A stretch of 64,000 nucleotides of DNA from Daphnia carinata (taxonomy: Eukaryota; Arthropoda; Branchiopoda; Diplostraca; Daphniidae). The stretch is taken from NCBI RefSeq assembly GCF_022539665.2, contig NC_081335.1, positions 6,386,001 to 6,450,000 of the forward strand, written 5' to 3'. The translations under genes were made by a program, and so were the position numbers. Below, in pieces: positions 47,682 to 61,115 of the stretch (within the stretch, counting starts at the first letter, position 1; every line of letters begins with the position of its first letter). The notes beneath the pieces were generated by a model, which was not told the origin of the DNA, did not search any database, and was given only the letters and a program-made list of their open reading frames with translations.

Positions 47682-49696
47682 TGCTTTTTGGAATAAAAGA
47701 AATTGTTTTTACCTAGAACCATGCTTGCGCCACAAAAAAAATTAAATTTTACGCATAAACAATATATTTGAAACTCTTAAAAAAATTTTTGAAATGTTCT
47801 AGCGAAAAATATTTAGACCGTAAATACGCCAACATTTGATGGTAAATGTTAAACATTAAAAGTGGCACAGTGGTATATGATATAAGACTACGAAATTCAC
47901 AATTTGAGATCGGCTACTGCAAACACATATGGAAAAACAAGGAATTTGAAGTTTTCAAGGAAGAGCTATTTAAACTTTAAAAAATTACGTGTTACGATGT
48001 TCACTTTCTGAATAAACTTCGTAAATTGCGTTGCTTCCTAGGCCCTCGAATTCAAAAGTAGATAAATTTTTGTTTGTTTTAACCTTTCAAAGGGGTTATA
48101 AAATCAAGGAGACTATGTGTCATCGACAATGGCGCAAAGGAATGGATCTGCTGCATTATGAGATATTGTTCTTACATCACATAGTCATCTCTTCTTAGAG
48201 AGTATTAAAACACCACCATCTACTCACACCTACCTCAAAAGTTCTTCTGATACTAAATTGTATTGATGTATCTTTGCTGAATGAATGTCCGTGTTGTGGC
48301 TTTCGTTCTGTCCAAATAGCTCAATCACTGGATACTGCTTTAGCCAGATAACTTGGCTGTTGACTGTCATGCGGTTGAGTAATGGCAAAAGTTCTTTTAG
48401 CCTGTGCAAATATTCTTCTAAAGAAGAATGGTTTTCGCGAATCATGTGATGTACAGCCATACCTAAAATGATTTAAAAAGTTTTAAACAGCAACTTCTTT
48501 GACGGATAAAATGTGCAAACTGCATTAAACGTTAATTTTTTCCACTTTTAACAACCATTTAATAAGGAAACAAAACATGCTACCGTTGGGTATAGGAATT
48601 ACTATCGCTACCATTTGAAAACCATCGATTTTCTAAACAAGAAAAAAGTACATCCTTTTCCATATATCCAAGTTGTTTACCTTTCCCTTTATCTATTTAA
48701 AAGTACGAAAATCTTTTTTAATTAACATACAGCTTTTTAAGTGCGATCAAATTCTTTTTAAGTTCTTAAAATGTTTAAGCATTTTGCAAAACAGGACATT
48801 GTCTCGCGATTCCGATAATTTTTCGAGGAGAGTTCCTTTTCTTAAAAAACAAGATATACCGAAGGATTTTATCCAAATATGATGAGTATGGCTGATATAC
48901 TGCAGGTGTCCAAAGTTTCGACATTTTCAAAAGGTCGAAACGGGTTTCGTGCGCATTTAATTCTTCGACCCATTTACAGTAAGAATTAAATATATTTTAT
49001 TAAACAGAATATGTAAATGGCAAAAAATTCTTCATTTTAAAATTAATGCGAGCTTTGTTGGATTTCACATCTCCCAGGGCATTAATTTCATAAAGTCGTT
49101 TTTACAAATTACATCTGTTATTATAGAAATTTTTATTCATCCTAGACAAAAGAGGTTTTTGTTCCTGAAGGTTATACATTCTAAATGTATCACCTATATT
49201 TGCCACTGAAATATAAAAATAAATAATTTTAAGCGAATTTATTTATTTTTTACCAAAGTTTTAAATTCTAAATGAAGTCTTATAGAATTTAAATTAAAAA
49301 AAATAATACATATTTTTTAAATTGAAAAATACACAAATTTTTACGAAAATCAATTTTTCAAAAATACACCCACACAAAAACGAAATCCGTGATATGTTGC
49401 AACTGGTTCTGGGTGTTTTTGGCGTGGAATGACCCTCAAACACGTTTATCATACTTAGTATTTGCCAATTTGTTAACTATTCGTTAAAGATTTTATACAT
49501 TAAACGTAAAAAAAAGTAGGAAAAAGTGAACGTGATCTTAGATTTTTAGAAAGGATGGCATAGTTCCACGATAAGTGCGTACGTTTGCAAAAAGTTGCGA
49601 AAAGGGGAAAAGGGAGGAAGTAGAGTAGGTCTTTTTTGTTATCTTCTTTGAAGTGAAATAGCAGTTACCTTTGGAGAGATTATAATGATGGTGAAC
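47682..49696. other. AT-rich intergenic stretch
   Basis: No gene is supported. A tRNA-like head is at 47,862-47,918 and short TACCA-rich sequence near 48,580-48,625. Confidence 0.5.
47862..47918 (+). repeat. tRNA-like SINE head (degenerate)
   Basis: TGGCACAGTGG, then ACTACGAAATTC and TTGAGATCGGC. It is a relative of the inverted copy at 46,346-46,402. Confidence 0.35.
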
Positions 49697-49698
49697 TA

Positions 49699-50890
49699 GA
49701 GGAAAGAGATGGTGGTGTTCCAACCACCAGCTCACAAACATGATTCTTGTTCTCTACGAGTAAGAAAATCGTCCAAGTAAGCCAAAAATATATAGTTTTA
49801 TAGCTAGGTTTATATTATTGTTTATATTATTATATTATAGTAGTTTATAGTGTTTATTTGTTTATAGCTAAGCTGCATAACAACTATTTCTTTGTGGAGG
49901 CTCGGGACAGGTGAACAGCTGTTATGGGTAAAAAATTGGAACTACTTCAAATGTTTCAATTGCCAATCCTTCTGGATAGTTGAAACAGGGCGTCGGAGCA
50001 GTTGAAATGAGAGTGTTCCCATAACGAAGCTCCAGTTTTTAAGAAACAACTAAAATGACGATATCTCAGATCCTGGGACGCGTATTTCGATGAAATTTTT
50101 ACTGTAATACAAAAAATTGTATTCTACATTTTTAAAGATATTTTAAAACTTCCTGTAGTAACTAGATATTATTTTAGGAATTTCATTAATTTTCTTAATT
50201 AGCAGTTAGCAAAATACAGTCAATAATAAAGGAAAATGGTTGCTAATGTGAACACTAAATTCATATAACAACATATCTTGCATGTTCAAACATACATCAT
50301 AATTGCTATTAATGAAAATAATTGTATTTGGCTAATTAATTTGCTTCACCAAAGTTGTGAAATTTTTTTACATTGTCAATAGGATAATTATCAAAATTGG
50401 AAATTTTAAAAGCAGTATTTGGCTGATCGTTGCAACGACTAGAACACCGTCGCCAAATTACAGGAAAGCGGACGCGCATGCGGAAAGTGGCAATTGAAAC
50501 AAGTTGTTCTATTTACCAATAGGCCATAGCATGGGTCTTCACGGAATTTAATTGTTTATAAGTTTTTAAAAGGAGCTAGGAAAAAATAATGTAATGAGCT
50601 TATAGATAAATGAACAAGAAATGATTCAAGAACTTTTTTCTATAATTTCCACCATCGTTTAAGGGGCTAAAATGGAAAACTTGCCTGGGCGAAAACGAGA
50701 AATGAACAATAAAAACATTTTTTTTTGGATAATTTGAAAACTTTTAGAATCTAAAGGATCTATTTTTTTTCTAAAAAAAATCTACCCTTTTCCTGTTATC
50801 CCAGCTTTCTTGAACGAAATCTCAATCATACTTAGTGTGGTAAAAAATTTTTTTCAATTGCCTAGTGTTCCGTTTACGCCCACCATCCTC
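49699..50890 (+). mobile_element. MITE family M, copy 2 (diverged subfamily)
   Basis: It is 1,192 bp between TA sites. It starts GAGGAAAGAGATGGTGG and ends CACCATCCTC. It keeps the shared internal blocks, plus a middle segment (CTTGCATGTTCAAACATACA) that copies 1 and 3 have lost. Confidence 0.75.
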
Positions 50891-51104
50891 TACTATCTCT
50901 TTTCCCGTACAAATTATGTGCTATTTTCTGGACCATATTTAAAGAAAATGGTAGACCAAATTTTGTTGGGTATTTTTTACGTCACTTTCTAGATAGCAGC
51001 CAGACTTTTCGAAAAAAAATGGGATAAATAGGAGCACTTGGCGAATTTTTGCTCGCCCCGAGTGAAATACGGACTAAATTCGGCCAAAACGTATATACGG
51101 TTGT

Positions 51105-51220
51105 GCAGGGTTGGGCTACCGCGGTATGGTGGCACTACCGCTACCGCGGTATTTGCTTTGAAATGCTACCGCTAACGTTGCCGATAGTACAAAATACCAA
51201 AAACCGGTAACGGAATTTTT
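51105..51220 (+). repeat. hAT-like terminal fragment
   Basis: CAGGGTTGGGCTACCGCGG, with TACCGCGGTA occurring twice within 45 bp, resembles hAT MITE ends. I see no opposite end or 8-bp duplication. Confidence 0.35.
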
Positions 51221-51577
51221 AGGTCATCTAGCGATGCGAATATTAATCTTTTCCTGTTTGTAACGGCATTTTTAGTACATATTTCAAAACGTGTTGATTC
51301 AGATTTGCAAAGTCTCTTAGTTTCATCAGGGTGACAGTGAATAATCGTTAGGCTAGAATTCATTATGGCACCAACCCCAACGAATCGCTCTGAAAGGTAA
51401 TTTCGTGTTTCTTGTTCAAGTAAGTAATATGCTCTCGCATCATTTGATTTTCAGGAAATCTAAACCCCAGCCGACTAACAAACTGCTTGCAAAAACTCGA
51501 TCGGCCAGGTAAAGTAATAAATAATTTTATTACTAACGCTTCTCTCGATAAAGGTAAAATATTTCCATTTCATTACG

Positions 51578-51660
51578 TACAGGAAGTTGCAGTGAAATGT
51601 GGCGGTTTTCTCTATGTTTTGTTTGCCAAACCTGACACATTTCGCTGCAACCTCCTGTAC
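51578..51660 (+). repeat. Long-stem hairpin or tiny MITE flanked by TA
   Basis: Arms TACAGGAAGTTGCAGTGAAA and TTTCGCTGCAACCTCCTGTA extend to about 32 bp with few mismatches around a loop of roughly 19 nt. The core CAGG..CCTG is bounded by TA on both sides. Confidence 0.6.
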
Positions 51661-52229
51661 ATAATGTTCTTACCTATAGATTCTATATTTTCTTACTCCA
51701 CACAGAGTCCTCATCCCCAGAAAAAGTGGTGATCGAAGAAGTAAATTTTGTTCAAAGTTCTTCACAGGGTTTGAGGGACCTCGATCAATCAAATACCTCT
51801 CAATTTTAACAGATGTTAGTTCAATTACCCTTAAAAACTGCATTCTTAATTTTGAAGGTTTATCTAGGCTAATACTTGAAATGTGTTATGGTTGCTACCG
51901 CAACAGTTTTTAAAATTTTGAAGTGTTACAGCTGATCAATAGCATATTGTAAAAAACCTTGCTATTAAATGGGTGTACTTCAAGTTATTGTAGAGAAATT
52001 AAAATTATAATTGACTAGTTTACCGTATCTTTAAGGAATATTTTTCTATTCCAAACAGGTAATTTTTAATTTCCTACTGATGATAATAACAGGTCACAAG
52101 TTTATTCAAGTATGGATATTGCCTTTGAACCATCTCTCGACATATTCACCAACATTAGTGAGGTGACAAATAGTTCTCTACGACCAGAAGCAAAAGGGAA
52201 AAAACCCCTAAAATTTTGAAAACACAAAA

Positions 52230-52611
52230 ATATCGTGGCAATTGAAGTATATCATCGGGGGAATTGTAACGTTGGTTTTCCCATAAGCACTGATGACTAT
52301 ACTACTAACCAATAGCACCGTAATTTTACTGTGAATAAAATAACCCTAGACTTATTTATTATTACTTATGATAAATTTTTTTGTCATTCAGTGAGTAAAA
52401 CCGAAAAAATTACAGGCGAAGAAGAATCATGTGGACCTCCAAATTTTAATTTGGTTTTATATCTAAAAATTGCGTGGGTCAGGAACTTGAGTTTCTTTTT
52501 ACCAACAGCCTTCATTACTGTTACCCCAAATTTTTTTTCAAAACTATCATACGTCAAGTGCTAGATTATTTGTTTCAACTGCCCTGCGTTTCAATTGATC
52601 GCAATCTCTCC
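52230..52611 (+). mobile_element. MITE family M, degraded partial copy
   Basis: GGCAATTGAAG, CGTTGGTTTTCCCATAAGC and a TTTCAACTGCCCTGCG end followed by CTCTCC|TA match family M in order. The left end is not clear. Confidence 0.5.
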
Positions 52612-53372
52612 TATATATTAAATTTCTCCGGATTAGAGTATTTCACAGGTTATTGTTAGCTTTATGGATAAAGTTTTTTAGCTTATTGTGAATCTCTTAC
52701 CCAAAATAAAGAAGACAACGTCTGCGGTGTGTTGAATCTTTTGTGGAATAATATCTTTAGTGCAATTTTCAAGAAAAGGCCGCCAGAAGAAGGACAACCT
52801 TAAGTTCAGTAATCTACTGGTAACACTCACGTCCTGGTGCAGTTTGTATAAGGAATTAAGTCTCGGTTCTATTTCCAGATCATAGTGGGGAATGAACTAA
52901 AGAGAAAAAGTATGATTACAGCCTTACGGCGAAAGGTTGTCGTATCGCCTGTCTTTCATAGAGATGAGGTGCACTAAAGAAAGGGGTCAACACCTTAAGG
53001 AAGTTCAAAAAAATTTGCCGCAACCGTGAGTCTCCAATAAAAATAAAATTTAAATGTTCCGTCCTGTTGAATGTTCTTTCATTTGCTTTTCTACTAAACA
53101 GCCTGTTAGCACATGCCACTGCGTCTCTAGGGTTGAACCACCTCATCCGGCAATGGGGGTGTACATTTCGCGGTCCATATACCTCTTCACCACATACGGA
53201 TAGTGTTCGATCTAGATAAGATTGGCTAAAAAAATAGTGTACTATTTACTTTGTTTATACATACTGTGTGCATCACTTAACATAACGCATCTATTTTCTT
53301 CTTGAAGGCCCATGTTACTTATGGCTGACCACAAGTCGGTTAGTTTACTCAAAAATACGAGGTAGATACTTA

Positions 53373-54319
53373 GGGCAGGAAGAGGAGTGGTTGGAACAAT
53401 AAACTCATTTTTGTTCCCTATGATTACAAAAATCGTCAAACTAAACTAAAAAATATATAGATTTGTAGTCAGTTATCTCAGCTACATTAAAATATCTTTT
53501 TTTGGTTGGTTCGGCAAAGATGAACGTCTGCTATGGGTAAAAAACTGGAGGTACCTCAAGATGTTTCCATTGCCAACTCTGCTCGGCAATTGAAACAGGG
53601 CGTCTGGGCAATTGAAACGTGGGTTTTCCCATAAGAGAGCTCGCGGTTTTATGAAGAAACTAAAATGACGATATCTCAGAATCTGGGATACGTATTTTGA
53701 TGATTTTTTTACAGTAATACAAAGAATTTTAATCTTCATTTTTTAAGATGTTTTATAACTTTATGTAGTAACTAAATATTATTTAATGAATTTCGGTAGT
53801 TTCCTGAATTACAGCTAATACGGTGCATAGGGCAATAACACCGTTGCCAGACTACAGTAAGGGGACCTCGCATACGGAAAGCGCAATTGGAGAACGGTGT
53901 TCAAATTGCCCCTAGCATGGGTCTTTACGGAGTTTTAATGTTGATAGGGGATAAAATTTAGCTAGGAAAAAATTAATGTTATCAGTTTATAGCTTAATGA
54001 ACGATGAATGATTCAAGACCTTTTTTATAATTTCATCTATCGTTTAAGGGGCTAAAATGGAAAATTTTAATGATTTCGTCCATCGTTTTAGGTGTAAAAA
54101 CGAAAAAATTATCTAGGAAAAAACTACACATGGACAGTCAAAAAACAACGTTCTAGGATAACTCGAAAACTTTTAGAGTCTAAAGCCTCCAATTTGTTCT
54201 AAAAATGTACAACCCTAATTCCCGTTAGCTCAAATTTCTTAAACTAAATCTCTTACATACTTCAAGTGGTAGAATTTTTGTTTCAATTGACTAGCGTTAC
54301 AATTGCGCACTGCCTCCCC
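53373..54319 (+). mobile_element. MITE family M, copy 3
   Basis: It is 947 bp and closely similar to copy 1, with TA at both edges (53,371-53,372 and 54,320-54,321). The start is diverged (GGGCAGGAAGAGGAGTGG); the end TTGCGCACTGCCTCCCC is good. Confidence 0.78.
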
Positions 54320-54499
54320 TATGAAACAAAAATATTTTCCAATGAAGGAGACAATTTTTTATTTGGTTGCGGGCGGAACTTATGTTTCGTTTAGGCTTGG
54401 TTTGAAATTAAGGTGAAACTCCACTGAAGTATTAATACTTGTTTGCTCAAGTGTTATGGCAAGTTCTTAGTGCCATTATTATCACCCGCACCTTATAGC

Positions 54500-54587
54500 C
54501 CAGCACCTCAACCTCGGATGCTATCCAGCACCCGCATCTCAACCTCGGATGTTATCCAGCATCCGCCCCTCAACCTGGGATGCTATG
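54500..54587 (+). repeat. Short tandem repeat, three units
   Basis: CCAGCACC..CTCAACCTCGGATG recurs three times with units of about 25-31 bp. It lies in an open frame (54,443-54,745) that has no other support. Confidence 0.7.
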
Positions 54588-54830
54588 CTTTACCCCGCTA
54601 TATTAATGCGCTATTAGAAAAGCTATCTCGTTCGGATATTTCAAAAGCTATCCTTCAAAACTATGATGCCGCCTGTCGGAAAACGGGACTAGGAGTGGGA
54701 CTTCTATACATTACACATTTGGTATCTCTTTTTCAAAATTATTGAGAGGTCGTAGAACATTACATAGGGGAACGTGGGGCTCTTTGGCTTCAGCGATAGT
54801 TGCCCATTTCAATATTTCGTGCGTCAAGCA

Positions 54831-55907
54831 GAGAGGTGTTGGTTGGAACACAAACATGATTTTTGTCCATCTCCACCTCAGAACAAGGAAATCGAAGCGT
54901 CAGACTAAGCTGAAGAAATCTATAATTTGCTGGCTAGTTATCTTTATTTAAAAAAAAAAATAGAGATACTTCAAATGTTTCCGTTTCCAATCCTTAAAGG
55001 CAATTGAAACAATGCGTCGAGGGCAATTGAAACGTGAGTTTTCCCATAAAAAAGCTGTCGTTTCTATGAAGAAACTAAAATGGCCATATCTCAGATTCTG
55101 GAATACGTATTTCGATGAAATTTTTACTATAATATAAAAAACTTATTCTATATTTTTAAAGATATTTTAAAACTTCTTGTAGCAACTAAATATTATTTAA
55201 TAAATTTTTGGTAATTTTCTAAATTAGCTTCAGCATACAGTCGCTAACAAAGGTAAACGGCTGTTAGTATAAGGACTAAATTTTTATAATAGCATATCTT
55301 GCATGTTCAACCATACATTATAATTTTTATTAATGGCAATAATAAAATTTTACTATTTAGTTAGTTTAACCAAGGTTCTAAAATTTTTTTTTCAAATTTG
55401 CAGACGATATTTATCAAAATAGGAAATTTTAATAGCAGTTTTTGACTGACTTCCTGCAACGCTAGAACAAAGTTGCCAGATTGCAGGAAAGGGAACGCGC
55501 ATGTTTGCGCGGAAAGAGGCAATTGAAACAATGTGTTCCATTTGCCCCTAGCATGGGTCTTCACGGAATTTTATTGTTTTTATTGTATAAAAAGAAGCTA
55601 GGAAAAAAATATATATTCAGTTAATAGATAAATGAACCAGGAAGTAAGAACTTTTTTTTTTATTTTTTCCATTGTTTAAGGGGTTAAAAGGAAAAAGATG
55701 TATGGGCAAAAACTAGAAACGGACCGTAAACAAAGCGTTTTGGGATAACTCAGAAACCTTCAGAGTGTAAAACCTAAAATGTTTTCCAGAAACAAACAAC
55801 CTTAATTCCTGTTAGAACAAATATTTTGAACCAAATCCATGTCATACATCGAGAGGTAGAAGTTTTGTTTCAAGGGCCCCGTGTTCCATTTACGCTCACC
55901 CTCCTCT
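54831..55907 (+). mobile_element. MITE family M, copy 4 (diverged subfamily)
   Basis: It starts AGAGAGGTGTTGGTTGG and ends CTCACCCTCCTCT. It shares GGTTGGAACACAAACATGAT with copy 2 and the common internal blocks. A TAGGGGAACGTGGGGC about 65 bp upstream may be a second, truncated end. Confidence 0.7.
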
Positions 55908-58112
55908 GAAATTCCAACAAAATTTTTCGAATTTGGCCTACGTGTACATTATTGTAATCTGTAGTAAGCCAGATAGTTTCGTTCAATACAGCCAACGATT
56001 TATTAAATAAAAAATTCATTAATTTTCGCTTTTCCCAATTTACTGTTTTCAATCAATTAGAAAAAGTAGTCTATGAGACGTACAAATTTGAAAAAATTTG
56101 GGGTATTAGGAATACGGTCTGTAAGTTTTTAGTAAAAAGTTCAAAATACTGAAACAAATCATTTTTTACGTACTCCCAAAATTAAAGGGAACCAAAAATA
56201 CGTCGAATGTTCCAATTAACCATACTTCTCTCCACTTTTCTAATATTAAATTATTTAAACAAGAAAAATTTATTTTTATGTCAAGAATTTAATTTGCTAT
56301 CGTTTTTTTTTCGCACTTACTTTATATGGTAACTTTAAATTGCATAATATTGATTTTTTGGCGACACCCTCTGGGGCAAGTTGTCTTTTACTTTTACCCT
56401 TTATTTTTTTATTATAATTCGTTTCCACTGGCTAGTTCAACAAAAGACGGTTACACCTTAAGTTCGTAGAAAACGAAAATTTAAAAAATCGTACCTCAAT
56501 TTTTTATGACAAGCTTACTTCCAAGGGAGGACCCTTGACTAAAAAATCTCTTCACCGTTCATAGATGCCACTAAATAATCAAAACTAATCAAAATCGAAA
56601 TACTTTTTTTTTCATTTGATCGCCGATTTCGAATATTTTTAAATGATGTGATCGCCGATTAGAATTTCAATCGAAATCGCAATCGTGATTAATTTTCAAT
56701 CGCGATTACGGCAGGTTTGGTCGCGCCAGTATCTTCCTGGATTACGCCCTATTAAGTCTAAAGAATTTTGCTTTAAATTTCTTTGCGCTTGTTTTTATAC
56801 AAAAACCGTTTTTTACGGCATCCTTTAATTAGAAAACCAATCGTAACTTGCAATTTTAATCGTAGTGAAGAGATGCGAACGTTCTTCTATGACGCCCGTT
56901 TTAGGGTTAAAGCTCTATTGAAAAGACACTGAGCATTGCACACGACCGTGCAACTGCCGCGTCGTAAGGCCACATTCATACAAATATTTTAAAATAATAA
57001 ATTATACGCCTATAAGAATAAGGCAGGCGGAGTAAACAATTTCACAGAAAAGTTCTATTTTGATCTTTGTTAGACTATAATCAAATAAAAAGGTTTGAAA
57101 ACATGAAAATGGGAGCTGAAACAAAAACAATGTGACAACCCTTACTACTCGTCGCACCGGTGAGGAAGAGAACCTATCATTTCATCTGTTTTAAAAAATT
57201 CACATTATCCTTTGAAATGGCACTAATATCTTTCATTCGTTAGACTAAAACATGTGTCATCAAGCTCAGAATCCCTTCAAAACCAGAAATGAAAACTGCT
57301 ACTTACTTGTTTTGAAATTTTGTTATTTTCATAGTCGCTGGAAAAAGTAACGAAACATTGCCATAAAAGAAATGGCTCCTCCACAACAAATGAAAGATGG
57401 TGATCAAAACGACAGCGGAAATTAATGTCAGTTTTTGGAATTGTAAATCTCTTTTTTTGACCTAGCAAATGACACGGTTAAATTGAACGTCTCAGCAAAA
57501 TTCTGGAAATTGAAAATGGAAAATTTTTATCAATATTGAGATTTGGTCGGAATTACAAACAACGCTAAAAAATGACTGCAAAGGAAAAGTTAAGCAAAGC
57601 CTCTTCTTTAAATTTCTTTAAAAAAAACAATAGCTAATTTGTAAAGAAACGGAGTTAGCTGATCATTCGTCTTCGTAATCTCCCTAAAGGTAGTTAAATA
57701 TGCGATCGGAGGAAAGTAATAAAAAAAATCCTTACTCCTCTCGTCTCCTTTCCTCGGAAACCCCATATGCGTTTACCACGGAACCGTTCTTTATCTTGAC
57801 ATTTTTTTCACACTCTCCTTCACTTTTAGTTCAATTTCTTGATCTTCAACGTCAAATGGCCTAATTAAATATTTAAAAATAATATCTAGCTGATATCATA
57901 CTAACATTGTTTATGGCACGGCGTCAAGACACAAAACATTCATTGTAGGATGATGGATTTCGTACAACTTTAGCAGTATTAATCAAAGCTATTTTACAAT
58001 TCAAGATGTAATTAATTAACAGAAAACTCAGCAGGCTTGCTTTGTTTACTAGGATGAACACATTTCTGGCTAAAATTTCACTGTTCTATAATATTATTCA
58101 ATAGCAATCAAA
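55908..58112. other. AT-rich intergenic stretch
   Basis: No gene is supported. AATCGAAATCGCAATCGTG and CAATCGCGATTACGG near 56,680-56,715 look like a degraded element end. Confidence 0.45.
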
Positions 58113-58481
58113 ATCATTGTAAATCTTTTTGTACCTGGAAATACCTGCCAAATGGTAGATAAATGGTAACAGCTACCATGAGGCGACCAGAAAAGTAGTA
58201 GGATTCTCCACATTTCTCAGTTCTACCATGTAGCTACTAAGTGGAAACGTGCCATACCAACTATGAAATAAAAAGCGCTTTCCCCCCCGCAATTAGTGCC
58301 AAATGTAGTAGACTTACATCTACGGTACTGGTGGTAGGTTAATGGTGGACATGTTGTAGGTCTACCACGTTGATATACGAGCTACCAGATAAAATATCTA
58401 CCAAACTATGTACCATCGTAAAGGTAAGTAGCTATATCAACTAAAGCGGGAGTCGACTGGTAGTACCACAAGATTTACAAT
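58113..58481. mobile_element. Small MITE with TACCA motifs
   Basis: The ends CATTGTAAATCTT (58,113-) and AAGATTTACAATG (-58,481) are inverted. The interior is rich in CTACCA/TGGTAG. No clear target duplication. Confidence 0.5.
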
Positions 58482-59998
58482 GCTAATGTTTAAGACGTTA
58501 TGACATACTAAAGTAATGCATTATAACGAAATGCATTTGCACACATCTCGACATGGACATTTTGAAAATGCAGAACTACAGCACGATCATAAAGCAGACT
58601 ATGGCCTTAGGAATAAATATGCACCCTTTGAATTTTTGGTTTCTACATTTTGTTTCTACTTATCGACTACCATATGTAGTAGAGTACGGTAGAGAAAAAA
58701 TTTTGTTTACTTTTACCTAGTAGAAGAAAAGAAGATAATCTGCCATATGGTAAACGAATGGTTGCCTACCATAAAGAAGGAATTGGCAGACGAAAACACA
58801 AAAAAACAGAAATGGAGGGTCTATTTGTAGTGAGCATTGTACTTTGCTGGCAAATGACACAATAAAACTTTTTACACAACAAAATGGTTTAAGAAGCTTT
58901 TCTTCTAACATTCTGTAGGTGAATTTTATTTCCTCCTGTAAATTTTTCACGTGTTCCTTGTTTTTCCACAATTGGCTTCATTGGATTTTTTAAATTTGTA
59001 ATTATGTATTACATTTTTTATTGTTATTTTAAAATTTTTAAAATAAATTAACGATTAAACAAGAAAGAGATAGAAAATATTTCATACAATAAGTACCCAA
59101 TTAGTAAAAAAGGACTTGAACTGTAACCACCTACTCGTATATATTAACTGTAAAAAAACTTTGGCTTGGCAGTGAGTAGCCTACTATTTTCCAAGTTTTC
59201 AACCGAATCCGCAATTTACTCAGGAAAATATTCTAACGTATGTAGAAGAAGGTGATGAGAGGTTACGCGCGTTAGGCTGATGATATAATTGTTCAGTGGT
59301 CGAGGGTTCATATCCTACATTTTTTCATTTAAGTCAATTGCAAAATTAGCCTACCAATGCAAATACTAGGCAGATTATAGAGGATATACTTTAACCTACT
59401 TTTGCAAAATCTACGATTTTCCATTGAAGTAATAATTATTTCTACCAAACAGTAGCATGGTTCATTTGGCTACCAAATGGTAGCCAAATGTAGGGAGGAG
59501 GTTGCAATAAAAAATTGAGGGTGTAAAGTGGATTTACTTTTGGGATGAAAAAAGTAAGTAATTATTTTGGAGGGATGAAAGTAAAGCGGCAGCAGCAGTA
59601 AATGGGGATGGAGCCAAGTGAAACACGTGGTTATTAAACAAAACATTTAGCTCTCAAAGTATAACACACTATGATTTTAAAATAAAGTGGATAATTGGAC
59701 TAGTTGGCACAAGAGCATGTTGGCAAATATAGTTTTTCGGGCATACCAAAAAAAATTAAAGTACTACAAAAATGAGAAGTCTGAAGCTTCTTAATTCCAA
59801 ATTTTAAAGATGAGTCCGAAAGTCTCAATGGTGCATCAATGAAAAACAAACGAAGTGTAAGGGTCTAAAATCGAGTAGTCTACTTTTTAAATATTTGTGC
59901 TACTAGTGTCTCACGAAATAATTACAAGATTTAAAAATTAAAAATTATGATTTTGATTTTTCTAAAAGCAGCACTAGTTTTACAAATATAGGGGAGGT
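58482..59998. other. AT-rich stretch with TACCA-type element fragments
   Basis: TACCA/GGTAG clusters lie at 58,660-58,775 and 59,440-59,521. The latter ends TTGAGGGTG, matching the end of the element at 40,327 inverted. A weak tRNA-like GGTTCATATCC is near 59,310. No gene is supported. Confidence 0.5.
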
Positions 59999-60172
59999 AG
60001 GGCGTGGTTAGAACAAAAAACGCATTTTTGTTCCGTACGATTACAAAAATCGTCCAACTAGACTAAAAAATATATAGATTTGTGGCCAGTTATCTCAGCT
60101 ACATAACGGTATTTTTTTTTGGGTGGGTTCGGCAAAGATGAACATTTGCTATGTGTAAAAAAACTGGAGGTA

Positions 60173-61115
60173 CAGTATGTTCCAAAAAAATCCGACTACC
60201 CCCCTTAAAAAAAAATGCCCCCTATCAACACTTAGTTAAGTTACTTAGTACTTTAGGTGGGTTATGCTAGGATATGGGAAAACGCGGAAAAAACTATACT
60301 AGACGTTTCTATGGAAACCAGACATGAATCAGCTCGCGTCCTTACATCGCTAAGAGGTAAGATAAATTGCCGTTAGGCAAAGACAAAAATTTTTAAAAAT
60401 CTACCACAAATTGTGTTTGTAGTAGGCTACGGGAGACAGACTTCGGGATGGGAAGTTTCGTCTCCATGGTAACTAATTTAATGAATCATGGCATACGCGC
60501 CTTTTTCAAAATCTTTGTTCTTATGCGTTAAATTAGTATAAAAACGGGGGTTGGATTATAGAACTGCCACAGTTCATTAGTTATTCATCAGTTCATTAAC
60601 TGTTGTAGAAAGAAGGGGTGTGGTATCGTTAGGCCTAGCCGGGTACTCACAACTACGAATCAAATTTCCCGAAAATTAATTGTTTTGCGCTATTTTCGCG
60701 AAACAGTTATATGAACTGTATCAGTTTTATAATCGAACCCCCGTTTTTATGCTAATTTAACGCATAAGAACAAATATTAAAAAAAAAGGCGCGTAAGCCA
60801 TGATTCGTTAAATTTGTTACCATGGAAACGAGACTTCCCATCCCAAAGTCTGTCTCCCGTAGCCTACTGCAAATACAATTTGTAGTAGATTTGTAAAAAT
60901 TTTTGGCTTTGCCTGCCGGCAATTTGTCTCACCTCTTAGAGATTCAAGACACTAGCTAATTCATGTCTCGTTTCTATGGTAACGTCTACTGCATTTTTTT
61001 TCCGCATTTTCCCGTATCCTAACATAACCCCCCTAACTACTAAGTAACTTAGCTATACGTTGATAGGGGGCATTTTTTTTAAAGGGGGGTAGTCGGATTT
61101 TTTTGGAACATACTG
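60173..61115. mobile_element. Palindromic Tc1/mariner-like MITE nested in copy 5
   Basis: The ends CAGTATGTTCCAAAAAAATC and GATTTTTTTGGAACATACTG are exact inverted repeats between duplicated TA. The inverted arms run about 375 bp each side of a 200-bp centre (60,550-60,740): CCCCCTATCAACACTTAG, GACAGACTTCGGGATGGGAA and CGCATAAG each have a partner on the other arm. There is no ORF. TA target and CAGT ends suggest Tc1/mariner. Confidence 0.9.

Larger units (their letters stand above)
50893..53370. other. AT-rich intergenic stretch with element fragments
   Basis: It holds a hAT-like end (51,105-51,220), a hairpin (51,578-51,660) and a degraded family M copy (about 52,230-52,611). No gene is supported. 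Confidence 0.5.

Noticed and set aside
54443-54745. A 100-codon frame with repeats
   Set aside because: The repeat is a DNA tandem array and the rest has no motif.
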